Assembly: GCF_003259365.1 (NCBI RefSeq)
Contig: NZ_QLLY01000017.1
Location: 62,001-126,000 of the forward strand
DNA: 64,000 nucleotides
DNA from: Streptomyces sp. PsTaAH-137
GTDB taxonomy: Bacteria > Actinomycetota > Actinomycetes > Streptomycetales > Streptomycetaceae
Direction of reading: 5' to 3'
Shown piece after piece: positions 40,161 through 49,106 of the stretch; the stretch's first letter is position 1; every line of letters starts with the position of its first letter. A program made the translations under genes and the position numbers. Under the pieces are notes generated by a model. That model was given only the letters and a program-made list of their open reading frames with translations, had not been told where the DNA came from and made no database searches.

Positions 40161-40853
40161 ATGACCTCTGTGCCCACCCCGATCCCCTCCCGCACCCAGT
40201 TCGTCCAGGAGGAGATCAAGCGCCGTATCCTGACCGGGCAGTTGAGACCCGGACAGGCCCTGGTCGAGACCGACCTGGCCGCGCAGTTCGGGGTCTCCAA
40301 GACGCCGGTGCGCGAGGCGCTCAAGACGCTGGCCGGGACCGGGCTCGTCGTGATGAACCAGTACAAGGGCGTCACGGTGCGCATGGTGGACGCGGACATG
40401 GCCCGCGAGGTCTACGACGTGCGCCTCCTCCTCGAACCCGAGGCCCTGCGCCGCACGGTGCGGCGCAAGGCGTCCCTCGACGCCGCCCGCGACGCCCTGC
40501 GTGCCGCCGACACCGCGGCCGACACCGCCCAACGGTCGCTGGCCAACCGGGAGTTCCACCGCGCCCTCTACGCCCCCTGCGGCAACCCGCTGCTCGGCAA
40601 GATGCTCGACGAGGTGCGCGACCAGGCCGCGCTGGTCTCCGCGGTGGCCTGGGCCGCCGACCCGTCCTGGGAGCGGGAGGCAGCCGAGCACCGGGAGATC
40701 CTCGAACTCGCCCTGGCCGGCGACGCGCAGGGCGCCTCCCGCGCGCTGCGCGACCACATCGCGTCGTTCGTGCAGCGGGCCTTCCCCGAGGCCCAGGAAT
40801 CCGAGGCCCAGGGAGCCGATGCCCGGGAAGAAGAGAGTGAGCAGCGATCATGA
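40161..40853 (+). CDS. GntR-family (FadR/FCD) transcriptional regulator
   Basis: 230 residues. GntR winged helix at about 5-75 (RTQFVQEEIKRRILTGQLRPGQALVETDLAAQFGVSKTPVREALKTLAGTGLVVMNQYKGV), then an all-helical FCD sensor domain with the metal-ligand pattern NREFHRALYA and AAEHREILELAL (two His). FCD regulators commonly sense sugar acids. The stop overlaps the ATG of a DHDPS-family gene, making it the first gene of the long sugar-acid operon and its likely repressor. Confidence 0.93.
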   Translation: MTSVPTPIPSRTQFVQEEIKRRILTGQLRPGQALVETDLAAQFGVSKTPVREALKTLAGTGLVVMNQYKGVTVRMVDADMAREVYDVRLLLEPEALRRTVRRKASLDAARDALRAADTAADTAQRSLANREFHRALYAPCGNPLLGKMLDEVRDQAALVSAVAWAADPSWEREAAEHREILELALAGDAQGASRALRDHIASFVQRAFPEAQESEAQGADAREEESEQRS

Positions 40854-41767
40854 GCGCGCCGAAGGCTTCGTATCAGACGCAGCGGGCCGCGCTCGCCGAC
40901 GTCGTGGCGATCCCGGTGACACCGTTCGCCGCGGACGGCTCCGTCGACGAAGCGGCCCTGCGGACCCTGCTGCGGCGGCTGCTCGACGGCGGCGTGCGCA
41001 TCCTCACGCCGAACGGCAACACCGGTGAGTTCTACGCCCTGACCGCCGCCGAGCGCCGCCTCGTCGCCGAGGCCGCTCTCGACGAGGCGGGCGACTCGGC
41101 GACCGTCCTGGCCGGCGTCGGCCACGACGTGCCGACCGCGATCGACGCCGCCCGGCACGCCCGGGAGCACGGCGCGAGCATGGTGATGGTGCACCAGCCG
41201 GTGCACCCGTATGTCTCCGAGGGTGGCTGGGTCGACTACCACCGGGCCGTCGCCGACGCGGTGCCCGATATCGGCGTCGTCCCGTACATCAAGACCGCCA
41301 CCCTGCCGGGCGCCCGGCTCGCCGAACTCGGCGCGGCCTGCCCGAACGTGATCGGCGTGAAGTACGCCGTCCCGGACGCCGCGCGCTTCGCCGCCTTCGC
41401 GCGCGACGCGGGCCTGGACCGTTTCGTGTGGGTGGCCGGGCTCGCCGAGCCGTACGCCCCCTCCTACTTCTCGGCCGGCGCCACCGGCTTCACCTCCGGC
41501 CTGGTGAACGTCGCCCCGAGCGTCTCCCTGTCCATGATCGAAGCGCTTCGATCCGGCGAGTACCAGGCGGCGATGAAGGTCTGGGAACAGATCCGCCGCT
41601 TCGAGGAGCTGCGCGCCGCCGACGCCTCCGCCAACAACGTCTCCGTCGTCAAGGAGGCCCTCGCCTCGCTCGGCCTGTGCCGCCGCGACGTCCGGCCGCC
41701 CAGCCGGGTGCTGCCCGAGGCGGAGCGCGCCGAGATCGCGGAGATCGCCGCGGGGTGGTCGATATGA
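40850..41767 (+). CDS. DHDPS-family aldolase/dehydratase for a 2-keto-3-deoxy sugar acid
   Basis: 305 residues of the dihydrodipicolinate synthase superfamily: NGNTGEFYALTAAE near 55-68, Tyr 146 (VVPYIK) and Schiff-base Lys 171 (VIGVKYAVPD). The DapA GTTGES and Tyr-Tyr motifs are altered, so a catabolic function on a keto-deoxy acid is more likely than lysine synthesis. It sits between its GntR regulator and an IlvD/Edd dehydratase, the enzyme that would make a 2-keto-3-deoxy acid. Cleavage to pyruvate plus aldehyde or dehydration to a dioxo acid are both possible. An 18-bp perfect palindrome lies inside the gene. Confidence 0.82.
   Translation: MSAPKASYQTQRAALADVVAIPVTPFAADGSVDEAALRTLLRRLLDGGVRILTPNGNTGEFYALTAAERRLVAEAALDEAGDSATVLAGVGHDVPTAIDAARHAREHGASMVMVHQPVHPYVSEGGWVDYHRAVADAVPDIGVVPYIKTATLPGARLAELGAACPNVIGVKYAVPDAARFAAFARDAGLDRFVWVAGLAEPYAPSYFSAGATGFTSGLVNVAPSVSLSMIEALRSGEYQAAMKVWEQIRRFEELRAADASANNVSVVKEALASLGLCRRDVRPPSRVLPEAERAEIAEIAAGWSI
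41536..41553. promoter_or_regulatory. 18-bp perfect palindrome with LacI-type centre, inside a gene
   Basis: GATCGAAGCGCTTCGATC is fully symmetrical with the central CG usual for LacI-family operators. Its core GAAGCGCTTC recurs at 43564-43573 before the permease genes of the same operon. The intragenic site could act as a roadblock or loop partner. Confidence 0.5.
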
Positions 41768-43500
41768 CCGGCCGTCGGCGGCTCGCCCCCGAGGAGCTGC
41801 GCTCCCACCAGTGGTACGGCACCGAAGGCGCCCTGCGCACCTGGTCGCACAACGCCCGGATGCGCCAACTCGGTTACGAGGCCGAGGAGTACCGGGGCCG
41901 CCCGGTCGTCGCCGTCCTCAACACCTGGTCCGACATCAACCCCTGCCACGTCCATCTGCGCGAGCGCGCCGAGGCCGTCAAGCGGGGCGTGTGGCAGGCG
42001 GGCGGCTTCCCCCTGGAGTTCCCCGTCTCCACGCTCTCGGAGACGTACCAGAAGCCGACCCCGATGCTCTACCGCAACCTCCTCGCCATGGAGACGGAGG
42101 AACTGCTCCGCTCCTATCCGATCGACGCGGCGGTGCTGCTCGGCGGCTGCGACAAGTCGACCCCCGCGCTCCTCATGGGCGCCACCTCCGCCGACGTCCC
42201 CGCCCTCTTCGTGCCCGCCGGGCCGATGCTGCCGGGCCACTGGCGCGGCGAGACGCTCGGCTCCGGCACCGACATGTGGAAGTACTGGGACGAGCACCGC
42301 GCGGGCAACCTCACCGACTGCGAACTCCGCGAACTCCAGGGCGGCTTGGCGCGCTCGCCCGGTCACTGCATGACCATGGGAACCGCCTCCACCATGACCG
42401 CCGCCGCCGAGGTCCTCGGCATGACCCTGCCCGGCGCGTCCTCCGTCCCCGCCGTCGACTCCGCGCACGAGAGGATGGCCGCCGCCTCCGGGCGCCGCGC
42501 CGTCGAGCTGGCCTGGACCGCGCTCAAGCCGTCCGAGATCCTCACCCGCGCGGCCTTCGACGACGCCGTCACCACCGTGCTCGGCCTCGGCGGCTCCACC
42601 AACGCCGTCATCCACCTCATCGCGATGGCCGGCCGCGCCGGGGTGGCGCTCACCCTCGACGACTTCGACCGCATCGCCCGCACCGTGCCAGTCCTCGCCA
42701 ACGTGCGGCCCGGCGGCCGGACGTACCTCATGGAGGACTTCCACTTCGCCGGCGGCCTGCCCGCCTTCCTCTCCCGGATCACCGACCTGCTGCACCTCGA
42801 ACGGACCACGGTGAACGGCACGTTGGGAAGCCAGCTCGACGGCGCCGTCGTCCACCACGACGACGTCATCCGCACCCGGGACAACCCGGTCGCCGCCGAG
42901 GGCGGCGTCGCCGTCCTGCGCGGCAACCTCTGTCCCGACGGCGCCGTCATCAAGCACATCGCCGCCGAGCCGCACCTGCTCAAGCACACCGGCCCCGCCG
43001 TCGTCTTCGACGACTACAAGACCATGCAACGCACCATCAACGAACCGGAGTTGAACATCACCGCGGACAGCGTCCTGGTGCTGCGGAACTCCGGCCCCAA
43101 GGGCGGCCCCGGCATGCCCGAGTACGGCATGCTGCCGATCCCCGACCACCTGCTCAAGCAGGGTGTGCGCGACATGGTGCGGATCTCCGACGCCCGGATG
43201 AGCGGCACCAGTTACGGGGCGTGCGTGCTGCACGTGGCCCCCGAGTCGTACGTCGGAGGTCCGCTCGCACTCGTCCGCACCGGCGACAGCATCACGCTCG
43301 ACGTGGCCGCGCGCCAACTTCAACTCAACGTGCACGAAGAAGAGTTGGAGAGGCGCCGCGCCGAGTGGGTGGAGCCGCCCGAGCGGTACGAGCGCGGCTA
43401 CGGCGCGCTCTACAACGAGCAGATCACGCAGGCCGACACCGGCTGCGACTTCGCCTTCCTGGCCAGGCCGGGCAAGGTGCCGGACCCGTACGCGGGCTGA
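41764..43500 (+). CDS. IlvD/Edd-family sugar-acid dehydratase
   Basis: 578 residues. The [2Fe-2S]/Mg dehydratase family is shown by SDINPCHVHL (C61), LLGGCDKSTPALLMG (C129), SPGHCMTMGTASTM (C202), GLGGSTNAVIHLIA, and a C-terminal MVRISDARMSGTSYGACVLHVAPE. The divergence from true IlvD and the gene context resemble arabonate/xylonate/galactonate dehydratases, which turn an aldonic acid into the 2-keto-3-deoxy acid used by the preceding gene product. The exact sugar acid is not known. The start is in an ATGA overlap; a longer upstream frame lies inside the previous gene. Confidence 0.9.
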   Translation: MTGRRRLAPEELRSHQWYGTEGALRTWSHNARMRQLGYEAEEYRGRPVVAVLNTWSDINPCHVHLRERAEAVKRGVWQAGGFPLEFPVSTLSETYQKPTPMLYRNLLAMETEELLRSYPIDAAVLLGGCDKSTPALLMGATSADVPALFVPAGPMLPGHWRGETLGSGTDMWKYWDEHRAGNLTDCELRELQGGLARSPGHCMTMGTASTMTAAAEVLGMTLPGASSVPAVDSAHERMAAASGRRAVELAWTALKPSEILTRAAFDDAVTTVLGLGGSTNAVIHLIAMAGRAGVALTLDDFDRIARTVPVLANVRPGGRTYLMEDFHFAGGLPAFLSRITDLLHLERTTVNGTLGSQLDGAVVHHDDVIRTRDNPVAAEGGVAVLRGNLCPDGAVIKHIAAEPHLLKHTGPAVVFDDYKTMQRTINEPELNITADSVLVLRNSGPKGGPGMPEYGMLPIPDHLLKQGVRDMVRISDARMSGTSYGACVLHVAPESYVGGPLALVRTGDSITLDVAARQLQLNVHEEELERRRAEWVEPPERYERGYGALYNEQITQADTGCDFAFLARPGKVPDPYAG

Positions 43501-43563
43501 GCCGACCGCCGCGCGCCCGGGCCCCGACGCCCGTACATGATCGACATCTCGAACAGCGTTCGC

Positions 43564-43573
43564 GAAGCGCTTC
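43564..43573. promoter_or_regulatory. LacI-type operator core before the sugar permease genes
   Basis: GAAGCGCTTC, a perfect 10-bp palindrome, lies 20 bp before the permease ATG in the only gap (93 bp) of this operon. It matches the core of the intragenic palindrome at 41536-41553. No LacI gene is in the window. Confidence 0.5.
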
Positions 43574-43593
43574 ACCAGGAACGGAGTCCCGTC

Positions 43594-44544
43594 ATGGCCC
43601 AAGCCGCAGCCGTGGCCCAAGCCCCGCCGGCCGGACCGCCACCGCCCCGGCCCCGCCGCCGCACGTCCGCGACCCCGCGCAGGCTGCCGTATCTGCTGAT
43701 CGCGCCCGCCGGTCTGCTGATGCTGGGCTTCATCGCGTACCCCGTCATCAGCGTCTTCTACTACAGCCTTCAGCACTACAACCCCACCAAGCCGTGGCGG
43801 AACGGCTTCGCGGGCCTCGACAACTTCGTCACCGCGTTCACCAGCGACCCCGACTTCTGGAGCACGCTCGGCTTCAGCCTCCAGTGGGTCGTGGTCCAGG
43901 TCGTCCTGCAACTCCTGCTCGGACTCGGGCTCGCGCTCGTCGTGAACCAGACGTTCATCGGCCGCGGCCTCGCCCGCGCCCTGGTCTTCTCGCCGTGGGC
44001 CGTCTCCGGCGTCCTCACCTCGTCCATCTGGATGCTGCTCTACAACTCCCAGACGGGCATCACCCGTTACCTCGCCGACGTGGGCCTCGGCTCGTACGGG
44101 ACGTCGTGGCTGTCCGACACCGCGACCGTCTTCCCGGCCGTCGTCACCGCCGAACTCTGGCGCGGCGTACCGTTCTTCGCGATCCTCATCCTCGCCGACC
44201 TCCAGTCCGTCCCGAAGGACCTGTACGAGGCCGCCGAGGTCGACGGCGCGAGCCGGCTGCGGCAGTTCCTCCACATCACGCTGCCGCACCTGAAGGACGC
44301 CATCATCCTGTCCACGCTGCTGCGCGCGGTGTGGGAGTTCAACAACGTCGACCTGCTCTACACCCTCACCGGCGGCGGGCCCGCGGGGGAGACGACGACG
44401 CTGCCGCTGCGGATCGCGTCCATCGCCGTCGACAGCCACGACTTCGGCTACGCGTCCGCGCTGACCTCCATCGCCTTCGTGATCCTGCTGTTCTGCTCGA
44501 TGATCTATCTCCGCCTGAGCAAGTTCGGGGGCGACGAGAAGTGA
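43594..44544 (+). CDS. Sugar ABC transporter permease (MalF type)
   Basis: 316 residues. After a Pro/Ala/Arg-rich cytoplasmic tail come six membrane helices beginning YLLIAPAGLLMLGFIAYPVISVFYYSL; the EAA loop is LYEAAEVDGASRLRQFLHITLPHLKDAI near residue 210. It belongs to the CUT1 group. The ATG at 43594 follows AGGAACGGAG; the longer frame from 43537 would include the palindrome region. The stop overlaps the GTG of the partner permease. It likely imports an oligosaccharide or sugar acid captured by the lipoprotein encoded at 49103. Confidence 0.93.
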   Translation: MAQAAAVAQAPPAGPPPPRPRRRTSATPRRLPYLLIAPAGLLMLGFIAYPVISVFYYSLQHYNPTKPWRNGFAGLDNFVTAFTSDPDFWSTLGFSLQWVVVQVVLQLLLGLGLALVVNQTFIGRGLARALVFSPWAVSGVLTSSIWMLLYNSQTGITRYLADVGLGSYGTSWLSDTATVFPAVVTAELWRGVPFFAILILADLQSVPKDLYEAAEVDGASRLRQFLHITLPHLKDAIILSTLLRAVWEFNNVDLLYTLTGGGPAGETTTLPLRIASIAVDSHDFGYASALTSIAFVILLFCSMIYLRLSKFGGDEK

Positions 44545-45434
44545 CCGCCACCACCACCGCCCCCGTGCGCCCGGCCCCCGGCCGGCCCCGCCAGGAGACG
44601 AGACCGCCGAAGAAGAGCGCGTCCTGGGACGACGTGCCGCGCTGGCAGATCTACGTGCCGTTCGGCGTCTACCTCCTCTTCACGCTGATCCCGTTCTACT
44701 GGATGCTGCTCTTCGCGTTCCGCCCCACCGGCTCGACCTCGCTCGCGCCGTGGCCGCTCACCTTCGAGCACTTCGACAAGGTCTGGAACGAGCGGGCGTT
44801 CGCCACCTTCTTCCAGAACAGCCTGCTCGTCGGCGTCGCCTCGATGGTCATGACGACCGTCGTCGCCCTGGCCGGCGGCTACGCCCTCGCCCGCTTCAAC
44901 TTCTGCGTCAAGCGGGCCTTCATGCTGGCCCTGCTCTGCTCGCAGTTCATCCCGGGCGCGCTGATGCTCGTACCGCTCTTCGAGATCTTCGCCAACCTGA
45001 AGATGATCAACTCGCTGGGCAGCGTCATCATCGCCGAGACCGTCTTCCAGCTCCCGCTGACGATGATCCTGATCAGCGGCTTCATCCGGAACGTGCCGCC
45101 GTCCCTGGAGGAGGCCGCCTGGGTCGACGGCTGCGGACGCTTCCGCGCCTTCTGCGCTGTCGTCCTGCCGCTGCTGCGGCCCGGACTCGTCGCCGTGGGC
45201 TCCTTCGCCTTCGTGCACAGCTGGAACCACTTCCTGTTCGCCCTGATGTTCCTCTCGGACCAGAGCAAGCAGACGATCCCGGTCGGCCTCGCCACGCTCA
45301 TGGGCGCCGACTCCGTCGACCTGGGCGCGCTCGCCGCAGGCGGTGTGGTGGCCGCGCTGCCCGTCGTGCTCGTCTTCGCCTTCATCCAGAAGTGGCTCGT
45401 CACGGGCTTCAGCGCCGGGGCGGTGAAGGGATGA
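44541..45434 (+). CDS. Carbohydrate ABC transporter permease (MalG type)
   Basis: 297 residues with six membrane helices from IYVPFGVYLLFTLIPFYWMLLFAF onward. The EAA loop is LEEAAWVDGCGRFRAFCAVVLPLLRPGL near residue 195, and the terminal GFSAGAVKG is the usual CUT1 end. It is coupled by GTGA to the MalF-type gene and by ATGA to the Gfo/Idh gene. A dedicated ATPase is absent from the operon, implying use of a shared MsiK-like subunit. Confidence 0.93.
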   Translation: MTATTTAPVRPAPGRPRQETRPPKKSASWDDVPRWQIYVPFGVYLLFTLIPFYWMLLFAFRPTGSTSLAPWPLTFEHFDKVWNERAFATFFQNSLLVGVASMVMTTVVALAGGYALARFNFCVKRAFMLALLCSQFIPGALMLVPLFEIFANLKMINSLGSVIIAETVFQLPLTMILISGFIRNVPPSLEEAAWVDGCGRFRAFCAVVLPLLRPGLVAVGSFAFVHSWNHFLFALMFLSDQSKQTIPVGLATLMGADSVDLGALAAGGVVAALPVVLVFAFIQKWLVTGFSAGAVKG

Positions 45435-46627
45435 CCGCGAACCCGACCCCCGTACCCGTCGTTCTCGCGGGTGCCCGCGGACACGGCCGCTGGCACCTGG
45501 ACAACATCCGGCGGCTGGCCGAAGCAGGCCTCGTCACCCTCACCGGAGTCTGCGAACTGCACCCGCTCCCGGACTCCGAGCTGGCCGGGTTCGGAGGCGT
45601 CGCCCAATCGCCGGACCTCGGCGACCTCCTGGACCGCACCGGCGCCCGCGCGGCGGTGATCTGCACCCCGATCCCGACCCACACCGACCTCGCCCTCACC
45701 GCCGCCGCGCGGGGCGTGCACCTGCTCCTGGAGAAGCCGCCCGCGCCGTCGTACGCCGCGTACGAGCGGATGGCCGCCGGGGTCGCCGCGGCCGGTGTCG
45801 CCTGCCAGATCGGCTTCCAGTCGCTCGGCTCGCACGCGATGTCTCATATACGAGATCTCGTACGGGACGGGGTCATCGGCGAACCCCTCGGCATCGGCGC
45901 CGCCGGAGCCTGGGCCCGCGACGAGGCCTACTTCCGGCGCGCCCCCTGGGCCGGACGGCGCAGGCTCCCCGACGCCACCGGCCGCCAGGTCGACGTGGTC
46001 GACGGCGTGCTCACCAACCCCCTCGCCCACGCCGTCGCCACCGGCCTCGCCCTCGACGGCGCGACCGGCGCCGACGACCTGACCGACATCCGCACCGAGC
46101 TGTTCCGCGCCAACGCCATCGAGGCCGACGACACCTCGTACGTCTCGATCACCACCCGCACCGGCTCGCGCGTCACCGTCGCCGCGACCCTGTGCGCCGA
46201 GCGGCCCGACGAGCCGTACGTCGTCGTGCACGGCAGCCACGGCCGGATCACCTTCTGGTACAAGCAGGACCGCGCCCTCGTGCAGCGCGCGGGGCACGGC
46301 CCGCAGGAGACCACGTACGCCCGGACGGATCTCCTGGAGAACCTGGTCGCCCACCTCTCCGATCCCACCGGGGCCACCGAACTCCTCGTCACCCCGGCCG
46401 CGACCGGCGCCTTCATGCGGGTCGTCGAGGCGATCCGGCGCGCGCCCGAGCCGCGGCCGCTGCCCGCCTCGGCCTGGCACACGGTGCCCGGCGGCGGGGG
46501 CGACGGCACCCTCCGCCGGGTCGTGCCCGGCATCGACGGACTCGTCGCCGCCAGCGCCGACACGCTCACCGGTTACGCCGGACTCGGCGCCGACTGGGCC
46601 CGCCGGGAACAGGAGGCCGCCCGATGA
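45431..46627 (+). CDS. Gfo/Idh/MocA-family oxidoreductase
   Basis: 398 residues. N-terminal Rossmann domain VPVVLAGARGHGRWHLDNIRRL with a G-x-R-G-H-G loop, AVICTPIPTHTDLALTAAARGVHLLLEKPPAPS with the conserved E-K-P at about 100, then the GFO_IDH_MocA C-terminal sheet (IGFQSLGSHAM, NPLAHAVATGLAL with the His of the active site). Enzymes of this family oxidise, reduce or epimerise sugars with NAD(P). It is embedded in the transport/catabolism operon next to a PmoA-family gene, a pairing often seen in oligosaccharide utilisation loci. Confidence 0.9.
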   Translation: MTANPTPVPVVLAGARGHGRWHLDNIRRLAEAGLVTLTGVCELHPLPDSELAGFGGVAQSPDLGDLLDRTGARAAVICTPIPTHTDLALTAAARGVHLLLEKPPAPSYAAYERMAAGVAAAGVACQIGFQSLGSHAMSHIRDLVRDGVIGEPLGIGAAGAWARDEAYFRRAPWAGRRRLPDATGRQVDVVDGVLTNPLAHAVATGLALDGATGADDLTDIRTELFRANAIEADDTSYVSITTRTGSRVTVAATLCAERPDEPYVVVHGSHGRITFWYKQDRALVQRAGHGPQETTYARTDLLENLVAHLSDPTGATELLVTPAATGAFMRVVEAIRRAPEPRPLPASAWHTVPGGGGDGTLRRVVPGIDGLVAASADTLTGYAGLGADWARREQEAAR

Positions 46628-47475
46628 ACCGCCTCGCCGTCGCCCCCCTCACCCTGCACTGCGCGGGCCGCCCGGTCGCCCGCTACGAGGTCCGCGCCGA
46701 CCTCGACCGACGCAGCGCACCGCGCCCGTTCCTGCACCCGGTGACCACCCTCGCCGGCGTTCCCGTCACCGAGTACGCGCCCGCCGATCACCCGCACCAC
46801 CTCGGGGCCGGCGTCGCCGTGCCGGACGTCGAAGGACACAACTTCTGGGGCGGCCGGACCTATGTACGCGACCAGGGGCCGACCGAGCTGGACAACCACG
46901 GCGAGCAGCGGCACCGCGAGTTCAAGCTGCGCGACCCGGACGGCTGCGTCGAGGACCTGGACTGGATCGCGGACGCGCGGGTGCTGCTGCGTGAGCGCCG
47001 CACCGTCGCCGTGACCCGGCTCGCCGACGACGCCTGGGCGCTCGACCTCACCTTCGCGCTCACCAACCCGGGCCGCGAGCCGGTCACCGTCGGCAGCCCC
47101 GCCACCAACGGCCGCCCCGGCGCCGCCTACGGAGGCTTCTTCTGGCGGGCGCCCAAGGAGTCCGCCGCCCCCTCGGTGCGCACCGCGGACGCCGAGGGCG
47201 AGGACGCCGTGCACGGCCGCCCGGCCGACTGGCTCGCCCTGAGCGGCGACGGCTGGACGCTGGTCTTCGCCGGGGCCACCGCCGGGACCCGGCGCGACCC
47301 GTGGTTCGTGCGCACCGCCGAGTACCCCGGCGTCGGCTCCTCGCTCGCCGCCCGGGCCCGCCTGCCGATCGCCCCCGGCGACACCGCCGTACGCCGGATC
47401 GTCACGGTCGTCGCCGACGGCCGCCTCGACCGCGAGCGGACCGCCGCCCTGGTCAGAAAGGCGGTGTCCGCATGA
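46624..47475 (+). CDS. PmoA-family protein (DUF6807)
   Basis: 283 residues with the DUF6807/PmoA pattern: RPFLHPVTTLAGVPVTEYAPADHPHHLGAGVAVPDVEGHNFWGGRTYVRDQG, HREFKLRDPDGCVEDLDWIA and GYGGFFWRAPKE-like segments. The H-P-H-H-L motif near residue 58 may bind metal or substrate. Such proteins accompany Gfo/Idh oxidoreductases in plant polysaccharide loci but have no proven reaction. Despite the name, it is not a methane monooxygenase subunit. It is ATGA-coupled at both ends. Confidence 0.85.
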   Translation: MNRLAVAPLTLHCAGRPVARYEVRADLDRRSAPRPFLHPVTTLAGVPVTEYAPADHPHHLGAGVAVPDVEGHNFWGGRTYVRDQGPTELDNHGEQRHREFKLRDPDGCVEDLDWIADARVLLRERRTVAVTRLADDAWALDLTFALTNPGREPVTVGSPATNGRPGAAYGGFFWRAPKESAAPSVRTADAEGEDAVHGRPADWLALSGDGWTLVFAGATAGTRRDPWFVRTAEYPGVGSSLAARARLPIAPGDTAVRRIVTVVADGRLDRERTAALVRKAVSA

Positions 47476-49106
47476 GCGCAGGACCGCGCTTCGGCGACCT
47501 GGGCGACGGCACGTACCGCAACCCGGTCCTCGCCGCCGACTGGTCCGACCCCGACGTGTGCCGCGTCGGCGACGACTTCTACCTCACCGCGTCCAGCTTC
47601 GGCCGGGCCCCCGGCCTGCCCCTGCTGCACTCCCGCGACCTCGTCAACTGGACCCTGATCGGCCACGCCCTCGACCGCCTCGAACCCACCGAGGCGTTCA
47701 CGGCGCCGCGCCACGACTGCGGGGTGTGGGCGCCCTCGATCCGGTACCACGACGAGCGCTTCTGGATCTTCTGGGGCGATCCCGACCACGGCGTGTTCCA
47801 GATCAACGCGCCGTCCATCAGGGGTCCTTGGAGCCGACCGCATCTGCTGAAGGCGGGCAAGGGCCTGATCGACGCGTGCCCGCTGTGGGACGAGGAGAGC
47901 GGCGAGGCGTTCCTCGTGCACGCTTACGCGAAGTCGCGGGCCGGCATCAAGAACCGGATCACCGGCCACCGGATGAGCGCCGACGCCACCGAACTCCTCG
48001 ACGAGGGAACCCTGTTGATCGACGGGGACCGGATCCCCGGCTGGTTCACGATCGAGGGACCCAAGCTGTACCGGCGCGACGGCTGGTACTGGATCCTCGC
48101 CCCGGCCGGGAGCGTGGAGACGGGCTGGCAGGGCGCCTTCCGCTCCCGCTCGTTCTCCGGCCCGTACGAGGAGCGCGTGATCCTCGAACAGGGCGCCACC
48201 GACGTCAACGGCCCGCACCAGGGCGGCTGGGTGGACACGCCCACGGGCGAGGACTGGTTCCTGCACTTCCAGCAGCGCGGCGCGTACGGGCGTGTGGTGC
48301 ATCTCCAGCCGATGCGCTGGGACGCGCACGGCTGGCCGGTGCCCGGCGCCGAGCACGCGCCCGGCGTCCCCGTGCGCGTCCACCCCAAACCGGACCTGCC
48401 CGCGCAGCCCGTCACGGCGCCCGCGGCCGACGACGACTTCCCCGGCGGCCGGTTCGGCCGGCAGTGGCAGTGGACCGCCAACCCCCGCGACGGCCTCGCG
48501 ACGGCGCACGGCGGCGACGGACTCCGATTGACCTGCGTGCGCTCCGCCGACGGGCTGCGCGACCTGCGCCGTGTCCCGCACGTCCTCACCCAGCGCCTGC
48601 CCCTGGCGCCCTCCCGCATCGAGGTCGACCTCCGCCTCGACGCGACAACCCCCGGTGCCCGCGCGGGACTTGTCGTCCTCGGCGACGCCTACTCCTGGAC
48701 CGGCCTGGAGCGCGCCGCCGACGGCACCGTCCACGTCGCGCACCGGTTCGCCGAGGGCCCGGCCGCCGACACCGAACGCGCCGCCGCCCACCCGCGCCCG
48801 GCACCTGACGGCACGGCGCGCCTGCGCGTCGACATCTCCGACGGGGCGCGCTGCCGCTTCTCCGTCGACACCGGCGACGGATTCCGGCCCTCGGGCCAGA
48901 TGTTCGCCGCACAGCCGTGGCGCTGGGTCGGAGCACTGCTCGGCCTGTTCGCCGCGGCCCCGGACGGGGCGGTCCCCGGCGGTACGGGACCCGCCGGGAC
49001 CGCCCTCTTCACCCGCTTCCGCAGCACCGAACACACCCCACCGACCCACCTCCGACCCCCAGAACCCCACCGATCCAGCGATCCAGCAGAAGAGAGCCGA
49101 TCATGA
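47472..49106 (+). CDS. Glycoside hydrolase family 43 enzyme
   Basis: 544 residues. N-terminal five-bladed propeller of GH43 with the three acidic residues in YRNPVLAADWSDPDVCRVGDDFYLTASS (general base Asp), LIDACPLWDEESGEAFLVHAYA, and GWFTIEGPKLYRRDGWYW (general acid Glu); a C-terminal beta-sandwich (about 320-530) follows, as in xylosidase/arabinofuranosidase-type GH43. No signal peptide is present, so it probably acts in the cytosol on imported oligosaccharides. It lies in the operon between PmoA and the solute-binding lipoprotein, overlapping both. Arabinan or xylan side-chain fragments are likely substrates. Confidence 0.92.
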   Translation: MSAGPRFGDLGDGTYRNPVLAADWSDPDVCRVGDDFYLTASSFGRAPGLPLLHSRDLVNWTLIGHALDRLEPTEAFTAPRHDCGVWAPSIRYHDERFWIFWGDPDHGVFQINAPSIRGPWSRPHLLKAGKGLIDACPLWDEESGEAFLVHAYAKSRAGIKNRITGHRMSADATELLDEGTLLIDGDRIPGWFTIEGPKLYRRDGWYWILAPAGSVETGWQGAFRSRSFSGPYEERVILEQGATDVNGPHQGGWVDTPTGEDWFLHFQQRGAYGRVVHLQPMRWDAHGWPVPGAEHAPGVPVRVHPKPDLPAQPVTAPAADDDFPGGRFGRQWQWTANPRDGLATAHGGDGLRLTCVRSADGLRDLRRVPHVLTQRLPLAPSRIEVDLRLDATTPGARAGLVVLGDAYSWTGLERAADGTVHVAHRFAEGPAADTERAAAHPRPAPDGTARLRVDISDGARCRFSVDTGDGFRPSGQMFAAQPWRWVGALLGLFAAAPDGAVPGGTGPAGTALFTRFRSTEHTPPTHLRPPEPHRSSDPAEESRS

